Notes under the pieces: model-generated | Databases searched by the model: none | Seen by the model: the letters and a program-made list of their open reading frames with translations, nothing else | What the model was told of the DNA's origin: nothing | Program-made: the position numbers and the translations under genes | Assembly: GCF_019890635.1 (NCBI RefSeq) | Contig: NZ_JAIOAB010000054.1 | Location: 1 to 50,282, forward strand | Origin: Streptomyces sennicomposti | GTDB lineage: Bacteria > Actinomycetota > Actinomycetes > Streptomycetales > Streptomycetaceae | Direction: 5' to 3' | Length of the DNA: 50,282 bases | In this document: positions 1 to 10,072 of the stretch, piece by piece | Numbering within the stretch: the stretch's first letter is position 1 | Layout: every line of letters starts with the position of its first letter

Positions 1-3
1 GGG

Positions 4-59
4 AAAACCCCGCACCGTATGGTGCGGGGTTTTCTGCGTTTCAGGGGTCGAAGACCCCT
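4..59 (-). terminator. Double-hairpin terminator of the DUF58 operon
   Basis: Two perfect inverted repeats lie just beyond the stop of the minus-strand operon. The first transcribed has 7-bp arms (43–49 with 53–59, loop GAA). The second has 13-bp arms (4–16 with 21–33, loop GTAT) and ends in a T run when read on the minus strand. The second stem is flanked by A and T runs on both sides, so it could also stop plus-strand transcription entering from outside the window. Confidence 0.8.
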
Positions 60-85
60 TCTCAGAGGTGCACAGGCTCACGGAT

Positions 86-1395
86 TCAGAGCCGGCCGGC
101 TGCCTTGAGAGCGAGATAGGCGTCCGCCAGGGCGGGTGCCAGGTCGTCCGGCGTCGCGTCCACGACCGTCACCCCGTGCCGGCGAAGCTGCTCGGCGGTG
201 CGCCGGCGTTCCGTCTGGGAGCGGGCCGCTGCCGCCGCTTCGTAGACCGCGTCCACGTCGCCCCGGGCCTTGGCCATCTCCGCGACGTGCGGGTCGGCTA
301 CCGAGGCGACCAGCACCGTATGGCGTTTGGTCAGTTGAGGGAGTACGGGCAGCAGGCCTTCTTCGACGGGCGCCGGGTCCAGGCTGGTGAGGAGGACGAT
401 CAGCGAGCGGCGTGGCGCCGTGCGCAGTGCGGTGGCCGTCAGGCCCCGGGCGTCCGTCTCGACGAGTTCCGGCTCCAGCGTCGCCAGTGTGTCGACCAGG
501 GACGGCAGAAGGTTGTTCGCGGTGCGGCCCTGGACCAGGGCGCGTACCCGGCGGTCGTAGGCGAGCAGGTCGACGCGGTCGCCGGCGCGTGCGGCGAGGG
601 CCGCGAGGAGCAGCGCGGCGTCCATGGCCGCGTCCAGGCGGGGCGCGTCGCCCACGCGGCCGGCGGAGGTGCGGCCGGTGTCGAGGACCAGCAGGATGTG
701 CCGGTCGCGTTCGGGACGCCAGGTGCGCACGGCGACCGTGGTCTGGCGGGCGGTGGCGCGCCAGTCGATGGAACGGGTGTCGTCGCCGGGAACGTACTCG
801 CGCAGGCTGTCGAACTCGGTGCCCTCGCCGCGGGTGAGGACGCTGGTGCGGCCGTCGAGTTCGCGCAGCCGGGCGAGTTTGGACGGCAGATGCTTGCGGC
901 TGGTGAACGGCGGCAGGACCCGTACCGTCCAGGGGACTTCGTGGGCGCCCTGGCGGGAGACGAGGCCGAGGGGGCCGTAGGAGCGGATGGTGACGCGGTC
1001 GGCCTGGCGGTCGCCGCGGCGGGTGGGGCGCAGCCGGGTGGTGAGGCGGCGGCGTTCGCCCTGCGGCACCGTCAGGCGGTGGCGGGAGGCCGTCGTCTCG
1101 GTGCCGGGCTGCCAGCTGCTCGGCGGCCAGGCGTCGCGCAGTTCCGCCCGCAGCGGGCGGCGGGTGGTGTTGGTGACCGTGAGGGTGACGTCGGCGGTCT
1201 CGCCCAGACGGGCCGAGGTGTCGCCGGAGCGGGTCAGGCCGAGGCGGCGTACGGGGGCCGCGAGGGCGTAGTCGCAGGCGCAGGCGAGGGCCAGAGGTGC
1301 GTTGACGGCGAGGACGCCGGTCCAGCCGGCGTCCCAGATGCCGACGGGGAGGGCGCCGAGGGCCGCGAGGAGCGCGGTGCGTCCGGTGAGGGCCA

Positions 1396-1396
<1 letters not shown>
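86..1396 (-). CDS. DUF58 domain protein (vWA-like, MoxR partner)
   Basis: A 436-residue protein. Two hydrophobic stretches near the N-terminus (about residues 8–35) suggest membrane anchoring. The DUF58 core is visible in the middle (FDSLREYVPGDD followed by RSIDWRATAR), and a von Willebrand factor A-like segment follows with LLVLDTGRTS. DUF58 proteins are typically encoded beside MoxR AAA+ ATPases and are thought to be the vWA client or adaptor of the chaperone-like ATPase; the target is unknown. The ATG overlaps the stop of the upstream moxR by one base (TGATG), so the two are probably translationally coupled. It is the last gene of a five-gene minus-strand operon and is followed by a strong double hairpin. 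The family call is firm; the cellular role is inference. Confidence 0.85.
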
Positions 1397-2384
<988 letters not shown>

Positions 2385-2388
<4 letters not shown>

Positions 2389-3596
2389 GGACGGCGTACC
2401 TCTCTTTCGAGGGCGTCGAGTCGGTCGGCGAGGGAGACGAGGGCCGCGTCGTCGCCGGGCGGCGGGCCGAAGAGGAGGTCGTGCAGGGGCTGTGCGTCGC
2501 CGTCGAGGTGGGCGGACAGCGCGGGCAGCAGGGTCTCGGGCGAGTGCGCCTGGGGGGCGGGGACGCCGACGAGGGGGGCGAGGCGGGTGCGGGTGGTGGT
2601 GCGCAGCGCGGTGGCGGCGCGGTCGCGGGCGTTCACCTTGCGGTAGAGGCGGGCGCGGCCTTCGACGGTCTCGGAGGCGCGGATCGCGACGGGGAGTTTT
2701 TCCAGGACGAGGGGGCCGAACCGGCGGGAGCGCCACAGGGCGGCCAGGGCGGCGGCGATGAACAGCTGGAGGGTGCCCCACAGCCAGCCGGAGGGGAGCA
2801 GGTCGAAGAAGCCGCGTTGGCCGGTGTCGGGGGCGGCCGAGTCGTCGGTGAGGGAGGGGAGGTACCAGACGAGATGGGGGCGCGAGCCGAGGAGCTGCAG
2901 GGCGAGCGAGGCGTTGCCCTGCTGGTCGAGGCGGTCGTTGTAGAGGATGTCGGGCGCGCCGAGGACGACGGTGTCGCCGCCCCGGGCCTGCGGGAGGCGC
3001 AGCAGGGTGGGCAGGTCGTCGTAGGGGTAGCAGGCGTCGGCGTCGGGCGCGGTGGTGGAGTAGCGGATGCCGCCGGTCTCCGCCCGGCCCGCGCGTCGGG
3101 CGGCGGGCAGAGCGCAGTCGGGGGCGAGCGCGGTGTCGAAGCTCGGTGCGGGGTCGGCGGTGACGCCGGGGGCGAGACGGCCGACGGAGGGGGTGTCGGG
3201 TGCGACGAGGACGGTGCGTCCGCCGGCGGGGGCGGTCGCCGTGTGCAGCCGGGTCTGCTGGGTGCGGGTGAGCAGGTCGGGGGCGGCGATCAGGAGGGTG
3301 GTGTCCGGGCCGGCGGCGGCGCGGGCCTCGTCGAGGGTGGTGACCACGCGGGTGCCCACGCCGTGGTCGGCGAGGACGGCGGCGACGGCGCGGCTGCCGT
3401 AGGGGTCGGCGGAGCGCGGGTCGAGGCGGCCGTGCTGGTCGTTCGAGCGCAGTACGGCCACGGCGAGGGCGCCCGCGACCAGCAGGACGAGGGCGAGGAC
3501 GATGCCGCGCGCGCGGGTCCAGGTCTGGCGGGCGGTGGGGGCGACGGAGGTGGTCGCGGGGGTGGCGGGCGCCTCGGTGGTGGTGGGGGCGGTCAT
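2385..3596 (-). CDS. DUF4350 domain membrane protein
   Basis: A 403-residue protein. One transmembrane helix lies at about residues 31–50 (GIVLALVLLVAGALA). It is followed by an extracytoplasmic or GATase-like DUF4350 region beginning with the DPRSADPYGSRAVAAVLADHG motif, a typical DUF4350 opening. A second hydrophobic helix (WLWGTLQLFIAAALAALW) lies near residue 280, before a charged cytoplasmic tail. The family is found in MoxR/DUF58/DUF4129 operons of actinobacteria; its biochemical role is not established. The ATG overlaps the upstream DUF4129 stop by four bases (ATGA), and its own stop overlaps the moxR start in the same way, a sign of tight coupling. Confidence 0.82.
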
Positions 3597-4375
3597 CCGG
3601 CGGCTCCCTGGTGGGCGTGGGGGGCCGGGGCGCGGTCGTCGCCGTCGAGCTGGGGGCGGGTGCGTTCGAGTTCCTGGTCGAGTGCGGCGATGCGCCGGTA
3701 CGACTCCTCTGTGGCGGTGCGGCCGCCATATGTGACGTCGTCGAAGTCGCGGGCGGCGGCGTGCAGGCGGTCGGTGTGGCCGGGCAGGGTGCGGCCGGCT
3801 TCCGCGGCGGCCTCGTCGGCGGTGCGGCCGGGGCGGGTGTCGAGGAGGGCGCGTTCCTCCAGGGAGCGGACGACGGCGCGCATGCGTTCCTGGAGGGCCT
3901 GGCTCCAGTGGCCCTGGGCGGCGTGCGCCTCGGCGGCGGCGCGATGGTCGGCGGCGCTGCGGGGGCGGTCGTCGAACAGGGCGGCGGCGGAGACGGGCCC
4001 GCGGCGCGGGCTGCCGAGCCGCCACCACAGGGCGCCGAGCACGGCGAGGACGGCCACGATGACGACGACGAGGCCGGTGGCGCCGCCGGGTGTCGCGGCC
4101 GACGCCGAGCCGAACAGTTCGCCGATCCAGTCCCAGAGGTGGTCGAGGGCGCGTTGCAGCAGGCCGGGGTCGTTCTCGTGGTACATCCGCTTGGACAGCT
4201 CGCGCCGGGCCGCCTCCCGCGCGGGGTCGCGCGGGAGGGTGACGGGGGGTTCCCCGTCGGCGCGCGCCCGGCCGAGCAGGGTGTCGGCGCGGGCGGACAG
4301 CAGTGGTCGTACGGCTTGGCGTGCCGCGTGCCCGAGGGTGGGCAGCGCGGTGAGAACTCCCCCCGGCGAGTTCAC
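3593..4375 (-). CDS. DUF4129 domain membrane protein
   Basis: A 260-residue protein with one strong transmembrane helix (about residues 100–118, rich in Val/Leu/Ala). The C-terminal DUF4129 region has the typical WSQALQERMRAVVRSLEERA helix, the RTADEAAAEA stretch and the DVTYGGR motif. DUF4129 proteins are sometimes fused to transglutaminase modules; here the domain stands alone. The chosen start is GTG four bases after the upstream stop. An ATG at 4380–4378 overlaps that stop but hits a stop after two codons, so it cannot be used. It lies in the same operon as DUF4350, MoxR and DUF58. The function is unknown, with a role in envelope remodelling inferred only from context. Confidence 0.82.
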   Translation of the reverse strand: MNSPGGVLTALPTLGHAARQAVRPLLSARADTLLGRARADGEPPVTLPRDPAREAARRELSKRMYHENDPGLLQRALDHLWDWIGELFGSASAATPGGATGLVVVIVAVLAVLGALWWRLGSPRRGPVSAAALFDDRPRSAADHRAAAEAHAAQGHWSQALQERMRAVVRSLEERALLDTRPGRTADEAAAEAGRTLPGHTDRLHAAARDFDDVTYGGRTATEESYRRIAALDQELERTRPQLDGDDRAPAPHAHQGAAG

Positions 4376-4379
4376 GGCA

Positions 4380-5795
4380 TCAGCTCCCCGAGGCGGGTGC
4401 GCCGGGGTTCTGGACGCCCGCCGCGCGGGCCAGTTCGAGGTCGAGGGCCTCGCGGCGGATGCGCTGGTCGATGTAGAGGAGCACGGTGACGCCGGCGCTG
4501 ATCGGGAACTTGATCATGGAGCCGATCACCGCGCCGACCCCGCTGACCAGGAGGTAGGTCCAGCTGATGTTGCCGGTGCCGTTCAGGACGCCGGAGACGC
4601 CCTCGTCGGTCATCGCCGCGCCGACGAGGCCGAACGGGATGGCGATCACCGCGGAGACGATGCCGGCGATGAGGGCGGCCAGCAGCTGGATGCCGAAGAC
4701 CCGCCACCAGGCGCCCTTGACCAGCTTGGCCGAGCGGCTCATCGCCTTCTTGACGCCCTGCTTCTCCAGCATCAGCGCGGGCGAGGCCAGGGAGAAGCGG
4801 ACCGCCAGCCAGATCGCGACCACGCCGGAGCCCAGGACGCCCAGGACGGCGATGCCGGTGCCCGCGACGGGCGATCCGGACACGCTCACGAGGACGCCGG
4901 GCACCAGGCCGACGGCGAAGACGCCGACGGCGATGAGCAGCAGGAGGAGGATCAGCCCGAACAGCTTGAGGATCCGCGGGCGCGAGTCGCGCCAGGCCTC
5001 GGCGACGGTGATCTGCTTGCCGAGGACGGCGCGGCTGGTGACCGTGGTGAGCAGCGCGGTGGCCAGGACGGTGCCGACCAGGGTGACCAGGAAGACGACG
5101 CCGGAGCCGAGCGCCGCGCTGCGCATGGCGCGCAGCAGTTCGCCGGTGGAGGCGTTCGGGTCGTCGAGTGCGTCCGTGCCGGCGCTGCCGAGGACCAGGC
5201 GCTGTACCAGGATGAGGACGATCTGGGTGACGACCGCGACGGCGAGGGAGATGCCGAGGACGGTGCGCCAGTAGGTGCGCATGGTGGAGACGGCGCCGTC
5301 GAGTATCTCGCCCACGCCGAGCGGACGCAGCGGGATCACGCCGGGCTTGGCCGCGGGCGGCGGGCCGCCCCAGCCGCCTCCCCAGGCGCCGTAGCCGCCG
5401 TAGCCGGGGCCGCCCCAGCCTCCGGGGCCGCCGCCGTAGCCGCCCGGTGCGCCATAGCCGCCGTAGCCTCCGGGGCCGGGCGGGGGGCCGTAGCCTCCGG
5501 GGCCGCCCGCGGGGGGCGTGCCCCAGCCGGGGGGCGGGGGCGGCGGAGGCGGCGGGGTCTGGCCGGTGGCGCCGGGGGAGCGGTCGGCCGGGGCGCCGGT
5601 GGGCGCGGACCACTGGCCCGCGGGCGGCTGTTCCTTGGACCACTTCACGCCGGGGCCCGCCGGGGGCGTGCCCGGCCGGTCCGCGGGCTGCGCGGGAGCG
5701 GGGCGGTCGGCGGCGTCGCCAGGTCCGGGCGTGCCGGGACGCTGGTCGTCGGACGGGGCCGATCCGGGCGAGGACCAGCCCGGAGTGTCGTTCAT
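4380..5795 (-). CDS. Pro/Gly-rich six-helix membrane protein (GDPD membrane-domain-like)
   Basis: A 471-residue protein. The first 160 residues are a low-complexity cytoplasmic tail with a polyproline run and many GYGG/GWGG repeats. This is followed by about six transmembrane helices resembling the glycerophosphodiester phosphodiesterase membrane domain (pfam10110-like), ending with the IDQRIRREALDLELARAAG motif common to these actinobacterial proteins. No phosphodiesterase catalytic domain is present, so an enzymatic role should not be assumed. The ATG at 5795 has a clear ribosome binding site (GAAGGAG) on the minus strand and heads the operon with DUF4129, DUF4350, MoxR and DUF58. It diverges from mtnA across 140 bp. 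The function is unknown. Confidence 0.8.
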   Translation of the reverse strand: MNDTPGWSSPGSAPSDDQRPGTPGPGDAADRPAPAQPADRPGTPPAGPGVKWSKEQPPAGQWSAPTGAPADRSPGATGQTPPPPPPPPPGWGTPPAGGPGGYGPPPGPGGYGGYGAPGGYGGGPGGWGGPGYGGYGAWGGGWGGPPPAAKPGVIPLRPLGVGEILDGAVSTMRTYWRTVLGISLAVAVVTQIVLILVQRLVLGSAGTDALDDPNASTGELLRAMRSAALGSGVVFLVTLVGTVLATALLTTVTSRAVLGKQITVAEAWRDSRPRILKLFGLILLLLLIAVGVFAVGLVPGVLVSVSGSPVAGTGIAVLGVLGSGVVAIWLAVRFSLASPALMLEKQGVKKAMSRSAKLVKGAWWRVFGIQLLAALIAGIVSAVIAIPFGLVGAAMTDEGVSGVLNGTGNISWTYLLVSGVGAVIGSMIKFPISAGVTVLLYIDQRIRREALDLELARAAGVQNPGAPASGS

Positions 5796-5935
5796 CGTCG
5801 CTCCTTCACGGTGCCCGTCCGCGGTCGCGGCGGCAGGTTGGCTGCCATCGTGCCATGGGGTGGTCTTCGGGTGACCGGCAGCGGTAGGGGCTGTGGCGCT
5901 TCTATTGTCCGGGGGATACGGGGAAGACTGACGGC

Positions 5936-7078
5936 ATGGCTGATCAGTACGCGCAGACTCGTGAGGACAATCGGCCGGCGGGTTCCCCGGCCATCCGCTG
6001 GGAGGAGCCGCCCGAGGGTCCGGTCGTGGTGCTCCTCGACCAGACCAGGCTGCCCGCCGAAGAGGTCGAGCTGGTGTGCACGGACGCGCCCGCGCTGGTC
6101 GAGGCGATCCGGACCCTGGCCGTGCGCGGGGCGCCGCTGCTCGGCATCGCCGGGGCCTACGGGGTCGCGCTCGCCGCCGCCCGGGGCTTCGACGTGGACG
6201 ACGCCGCCGCCGCGCTGGCCGGGGCCCGGCCCACGGCGGTGAACCTGTCGGTCGGGGTGCGCCGGGCGCGGTCCGCCTACCGGGCCGCGCTCGAACGGAC
6301 CGGCGATCCGCGGCAGGCCGCCCCGGCGGCGCTGGCCGCGGCACGGCAGCTGCACCAGGAGGACGCCCGGGCCAGCGCCCGGATGGCCGAGCACGGGCTG
6401 GCGCTGCTGGACGAGCTGCTGCCCGGCGGCGGGCACCGCGTCCTCACCCACTGCAACACCGGGTCGCTGGTGTCGGGCGGTGAGGGCACGGCGTTCGCGG
6501 TGGCGCTCGCCGCGCACCGCACCGGGCGGCTGCGCCGGCTGTGGGTGGACGAGACCCGGCCGCTGTTCCAGGGCGCCCGGCTGACCGCGTACGAGGCGGC
6601 CCGCAACGACCTGGCGTACACGCTGCTCACCGACAACGCGGCCGGGTCGCTGTTCGCGGCCGGCGAGGTGGACGCGGTGCTGGTGGGCGCGGACCGGATC
6701 GCGGCGGACGGCTCGGTGGCCAACAAGGTGGGCACGTACCCGCTGGCGGTGCTCGCCCGCTACCACCACGTGCCGTTCGTCGTGGTGGCCCCGGTGACGA
6801 CGGTGGACCTGGACACCCCGGACGCGGGGTCCATCGAGGTGGAGCAGCGGCCCGGGTACGAGGTGACCGAGCTGATCGCGCCCCAGATGCCGGCGACGGG
6901 GGCGGGCAGCGGCATCCCGGTGGCGCCGCTGGGCACGCAGGCGTACAACCCGGCGTTCGACGTCACCCCGCCCGAACTGGTGACCGCGATCGTCACCGAG
7001 GAGGGCGCGCTGTCGCCGGTGACCGGAAAGGGACTCGCCGAACTGTGCGCACGGTCGCGGCAGGCGGGGGCCGAGTGA
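5936..7078 (+). CDS. mtnA: S-methyl-5-thioribose-1-phosphate isomerase
   Basis: A 380-residue enzyme of the eIF2B-like isomerase family. It converts 5-methylthioribose-1-phosphate to 5-methylthioribulose-1-phosphate in the cytosolic methionine salvage pathway. Signature segments are visible: RGAPLLGIAGAYG near residue 62, HCNTGSL containing the probable catalytic Cys173, and GADRIAADGSVANKVGTYPLA containing the probable catalytic Asp253. Length is normal. The ATG at 5936 follows a GGGGA-like site. The upstream 140 bp is shared with the divergent membrane-protein operon. No other salvage gene is nearby, so the rest of the pathway must lie elsewhere. The neighbour downstream is mtrA, an arrangement known from Streptomyces. 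Confidence 0.95.
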   Translation: MADQYAQTREDNRPAGSPAIRWEEPPEGPVVVLLDQTRLPAEEVELVCTDAPALVEAIRTLAVRGAPLLGIAGAYGVALAAARGFDVDDAAAALAGARPTAVNLSVGVRRARSAYRAALERTGDPRQAAPAALAAARQLHQEDARASARMAEHGLALLDELLPGGGHRVLTHCNTGSLVSGGEGTAFAVALAAHRTGRLRRLWVDETRPLFQGARLTAYEAARNDLAYTLLTDNAAGSLFAAGEVDAVLVGADRIAADGSVANKVGTYPLAVLARYHHVPFVVVAPVTTVDLDTPDAGSIEVEQRPGYEVTELIAPQMPATGAGSGIPVAPLGTQAYNPAFDVTPPELVTAIVTEEGALSPVTGKGLAELCARSRQAGAE

Positions 7079-7227
7079 GGGGGCGGTGGCCGGTTCCGTG
7101 ACGGTCCGCGGGGGCGGTCCGCGGGGGTGTTCTCCGGTCGAGGGCAGACAGTGACGGCTCCGTACGACTATCGTCACAGGCCAGTGAGCTGCCTCACCTG
7201 GATCTTCGCAGCCGTTATGAGAATGGG
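7079..7227 (+). promoter_or_regulatory. mtrA upstream region
   Basis: A 149-bp gap between mtnA and mtrA. It holds a near-perfect 13-bp tandem duplication (GGTCCGCGGGGGC at 7103–7115 and GGTCCGCGGGGGT at 7116–7128) and a GTGAC…GTCAC inverted pair around 7151–7177. This is the expected place for the mtr operon promoter. I cannot assign a transcription start or a specific regulator binding site from sequence alone. Confidence 0.35.
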
Positions 7228-7917
7228 ATGATGTCGTTCATGAAGGGACGAGTCCTTGTCGTCGACGACGACACCGCACTGGCCGAGATGCTCGGGATCG
7301 TGCTGCGTGGTGAAGGTTTCGAGCCGTCTTTCGTAGCCGACGGCGACAAGGCGCTGGCCGCTTTCCGGGAGGCGAAGCCCGATCTGGTGCTGCTGGACCT
7401 GATGCTGCCCGGCCGGGACGGCATCGAGGTGTGCCGCCTGATCCGGGCCGAGTCCGGCGTGCCGATCGTGATGCTGACGGCCAAGAGCGACACCGTCGAC
7501 GTCGTCGTGGGCCTGGAGTCCGGCGCCGACGACTACATCGTGAAGCCGTTCAAGCCCAAGGAGCTGGTCGCCCGTATCCGGGCGCGGCTGCGCAGGTCCG
7601 AGGAGCCGGCACCGGAGCAGCTGGCCATCGGCGACCTCGTCATCGACGTGGCCGGGCACTCCGTGAAGCGGGACGGGCAGTCCATCGCGCTGACCCCGCT
7701 GGAGTTCGACCTGCTGGTGGCCCTCGCCCGCAAGCCGTGGCAGGTGTTCACCCGCGAGGTGCTCCTGGAGCAGGTGTGGGGCTACCGCCACGCGGCGGAC
7801 ACCCGCCTGGTCAACGTGCACGTCCAGCGGCTGCGCTCCAAGGTCGAGAAGGACCCGGAGAAGCCCGAGATCGTGGTGACCGTCCGTGGTGTCGGCTACA
7901 AGGCCGGGCCGAGCTGA
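7228..7917 (+). CDS. mtrA: Response regulator MtrA (OmpR family)
   Basis: A 229-residue two-component regulator. The receiver domain (about 6–120) has acidic residues DDD at 13–15, the phospho-acceptor Asp57 in LLDLMLPGRDG and the conserved Lys in IVKPFKPKEL. The C-terminal winged-helix DNA-binding domain (about 130–229) carries TPLEFDLLVALARKPWQVFTRE and the VRGVGYKAG end typical of OmpR/PhoB proteins. MtrA is the essential or developmentally important regulator of actinobacteria, paired with sensor kinase MtrB and lipoprotein LpqB; in Streptomyces it links cell cycle, sporulation and antibiotic production. Three in-frame ATGs (7228, 7231, 7240) make the exact start uncertain; 7228 is used. 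Confidence 0.96.
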   Translation: MMSFMKGRVLVVDDDTALAEMLGIVLRGEGFEPSFVADGDKALAAFREAKPDLVLLDLMLPGRDGIEVCRLIRAESGVPIVMLTAKSDTVDVVVGLESGADDYIVKPFKPKELVARIRARLRRSEEPAPEQLAIGDLVIDVAGHSVKRDGQSIALTPLEFDLLVALARKPWQVFTREVLLEQVWGYRHAADTRLVNVHVQRLRSKVEKDPEKPEIVVTVRGVGYKAGPS

Positions 7918-7918
7918 C

Positions 7919-10072
7919 ATGCCCGGGGACAGTGCCGCTTCGGCGTCCGGACGGTCCGGAACCCGCACGGGGCGGCCTGTCGGCCGTACGGGTGCGGGCT
8001 CCCGCTGGGGACGCCTCCTGGAGGGCGGGCTGCTGCACGGAGGCGTGCAGGGCAGCCCGGTGCTGCGCCTGCTCATACGCTGGGTGCGCCGGCCGCTGCT
8101 GCCGGTCATGCGGCTGTGGCGGCGCAACATCCAGCTCAAGGTCGTCGCCACCACGCTGCTGATGTCGCTCGGCGTGGTCCTGCTGCTCGGCTTCGTCGTG
8201 ATCGGCCAGGTGCGCAACGGACTGCTGGACGCCAAGGTGAAGGCGTCGCAGAGCCAGGCCACCGGAGGCTTCGCGGTCGCCAAGCAGAAGGCCGACGAGG
8301 CCGCGTCCGGCACCGCCGGCGACGACGCCCCGGGCGACGGCCGCGCCTCCCAGAACCTCATCTCCTGGATGAGCGAGCTGGTCTCCTCGCTCTCCAGCGG
8401 CGGCCAGGGCGCCTTCGACGTCGTCACGCTCCCCACCGACGACGGCACCGGCGGGCGCGGCCCGCGCGCCTCCGGCCGGGTGGACCCCACCGCGAGCGTC
8501 CCCGAGGACCTGCGGGCGCGGATCAACGGCAGCATGACCGCCGCGCAGAGCTACACCCGCATCGTCTACAAGGACACCGACAAGAAGCCGCAGCCCGCGC
8601 TGGTCATCGGCAAGCAGGTCAACGACCCCAACGGCGACCCGTACCAGCTGTACTACCTCTTCCCGCTCAGCCAGGAGGAGAAGTCGCTCAGCCTGGTCAA
8701 GGGCACCTTGGCGACGGCGGGCCTGTTCGTCGTCGTCCTGCTCGGCGCCATCGCCTGGCTCGTGGTGCGCCAGGTCGTCACCCCCGTGCGGATGGCCGCC
8801 GGGATCGCCGAGCGGCTGTCGGCCGGGCGGCTCCAGGAGCGGATGAAGGTCACCGGCGAGGACGACATCGCCCGGCTCGGCGAGGCCTTCAACAAGATGG
8901 CGCAGAACCTCCAGCTGAAGATCAACCAGCTGGAGGACCTGTCGCGGATGCAGCGCCGCTTCGTCTCCGACGTCTCGCACGAGCTGCGGACGCCGCTGAC
9001 GACCGTGCGGATGGCCGCCGACGTCATCCACGAGGCGCGCGAGGACTTCGACCCGGTCACCGCCCGTTCGGCGGAACTCCTCCTCGACCAGGTGGACCGG
9101 TTCGAGTCGCTGCTCGCCGACCTGCTGGAGATCAGCCGCTTCGACGCGGGCGCGGCGGCGCTGGACGCCGAGCCGATCGATCTGCGCGAGGTCGTACGGC
9201 GGGTGGTCAGCGGCGCCGAACCGCTCGCCGAACGCAAGGGCACCGTGATCCGCGTCGTCGGCGACCAGCAGCCCGTGGTCGCCGAGGCCGACGCACGCCG
9301 CGTGGAGCGCGTCCTGCGCAACCTCGTCGTCAACGCCGTCGAGCACGGCGAGGGCCGGGACGTCGTCGTCAAGCTCGCCGCGGCGGGCGGCGCGGTCGCC
9401 GTCGCGGTTCGCGACTACGGCGTCGGACTCAAGCCGGGCGAGGCGACCCGCGTCTTCAGCCGCTTCTGGCGCGCCGACCCGGCACGCGCGCGTACCACCG
9501 GCGGTACGGGCCTCGGCCTGTCCATCGCCCTGGAGGACGCCCGGCTGCACGGCGGCTGGCTGCAGGCGTGGGGCGAGCCGGGCGGCGGCTCGCAGTTCCG
9601 GCTGACGCTGCCGAGGACGGCGGACGAACCGCTGCGCGGCTCGCCGATCCCGCTCGAACCCAAGGACTCGCGCCGCAACCGGGGCGTCGGCGACGGCGCC
9701 TCGCAGGGCGGCGGCAAGCCGGCCACCGTACCGGTGCAGCAGACCGGCGAGCGGACGGCGGCGGGCCGGGGCCCGATAGCGGCCCGCCCGGCCGGACCGG
9801 CGCCCACCGCCGACCCGACGGCGCTGCCCGGCAACGGCGCGCGCGTGGTGCCCCGGCCCGCCTCCGGCGGCCGGCGGCCCGAGACGGCGGCCGGCCCGGA
9901 CAGGGCGGCAGGCGTGGACACGGCGACCGGCGTGGACACGGTGACCGGCGGCGTGGACACGGTGACCGGCCCGGGCACGGCGAAGGAGCACGGCGCGGGC
10001 GGCCCCGCGGACCCGGAGGGAGCCGGGGCGCGGGACGCGAGACAGCAAGGGGAGGCATTTCGTGGGCGCTGA
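7919..10072 (+). CDS. mtrB: Sensor histidine kinase MtrB
   Basis: A 717-residue membrane histidine kinase. Order of parts: cytoplasmic N-tail; transmembrane helix at about 75–97; extracytoplasmic sensor region to about 265; second helix at about 267–285; HAMP; HisKA with the phospho-acceptor His354 in SDVSHELRTPLTT; and HATPase with N box LRNLVVNAVEHG and the GTGLGLSIA G box. A 140-residue Ala/Pro/Gly-rich tail follows that is not part of the kinase core and ends in short GVDT(A/V)TG repeats. It starts at ATG one base after the mtrA stop; a GTG in frame inside mtrA (7886) is less likely. It phosphorylates MtrA and is modulated by LpqB, whose gene overlaps its 3' end by 11 bases. Confidence 0.95.
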   Translation: MPGDSAASASGRSGTRTGRPVGRTGAGSRWGRLLEGGLLHGGVQGSPVLRLLIRWVRRPLLPVMRLWRRNIQLKVVATTLLMSLGVVLLLGFVVIGQVRNGLLDAKVKASQSQATGGFAVAKQKADEAASGTAGDDAPGDGRASQNLISWMSELVSSLSSGGQGAFDVVTLPTDDGTGGRGPRASGRVDPTASVPEDLRARINGSMTAAQSYTRIVYKDTDKKPQPALVIGKQVNDPNGDPYQLYYLFPLSQEEKSLSLVKGTLATAGLFVVVLLGAIAWLVVRQVVTPVRMAAGIAERLSAGRLQERMKVTGEDDIARLGEAFNKMAQNLQLKINQLEDLSRMQRRFVSDVSHELRTPLTTVRMAADVIHEAREDFDPVTARSAELLLDQVDRFESLLADLLEISRFDAGAAALDAEPIDLREVVRRVVSGAEPLAERKGTVIRVVGDQQPVVAEADARRVERVLRNLVVNAVEHGEGRDVVVKLAAAGGAVAVAVRDYGVGLKPGEATRVFSRFWRADPARARTTGGTGLGLSIALEDARLHGGWLQAWGEPGGGSQFRLTLPRTADEPLRGSPIPLEPKDSRRNRGVGDGASQGGGKPATVPVQQTGERTAAGRGPIAARPAGPAPTADPTALPGNGARVVPRPASGGRRPETAAGPDRAAGVDTATGVDTVTGGVDTVTGPGTAKEHGAGGPADPEGAGARDARQQGEAFRGR
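9911..9967 (+). repeat. Tandem 18–21-bp repeat in the mtrB tail
   Basis: Three in-frame copies of GGCGTGGACACGG(C/T)GACC, the third with a three-base insertion, encode GVDTATGVDTVTGGVDTVT in the disordered C-terminus of MtrB. This looks like a slippage-prone tract likely to vary in length between strains. Confidence 0.75.

Noticed and set aside
1..60. End of a ribosomal RNA operon
   Set aside because: The hairpin would suit such a terminator, but no rRNA sequence is present in the window.
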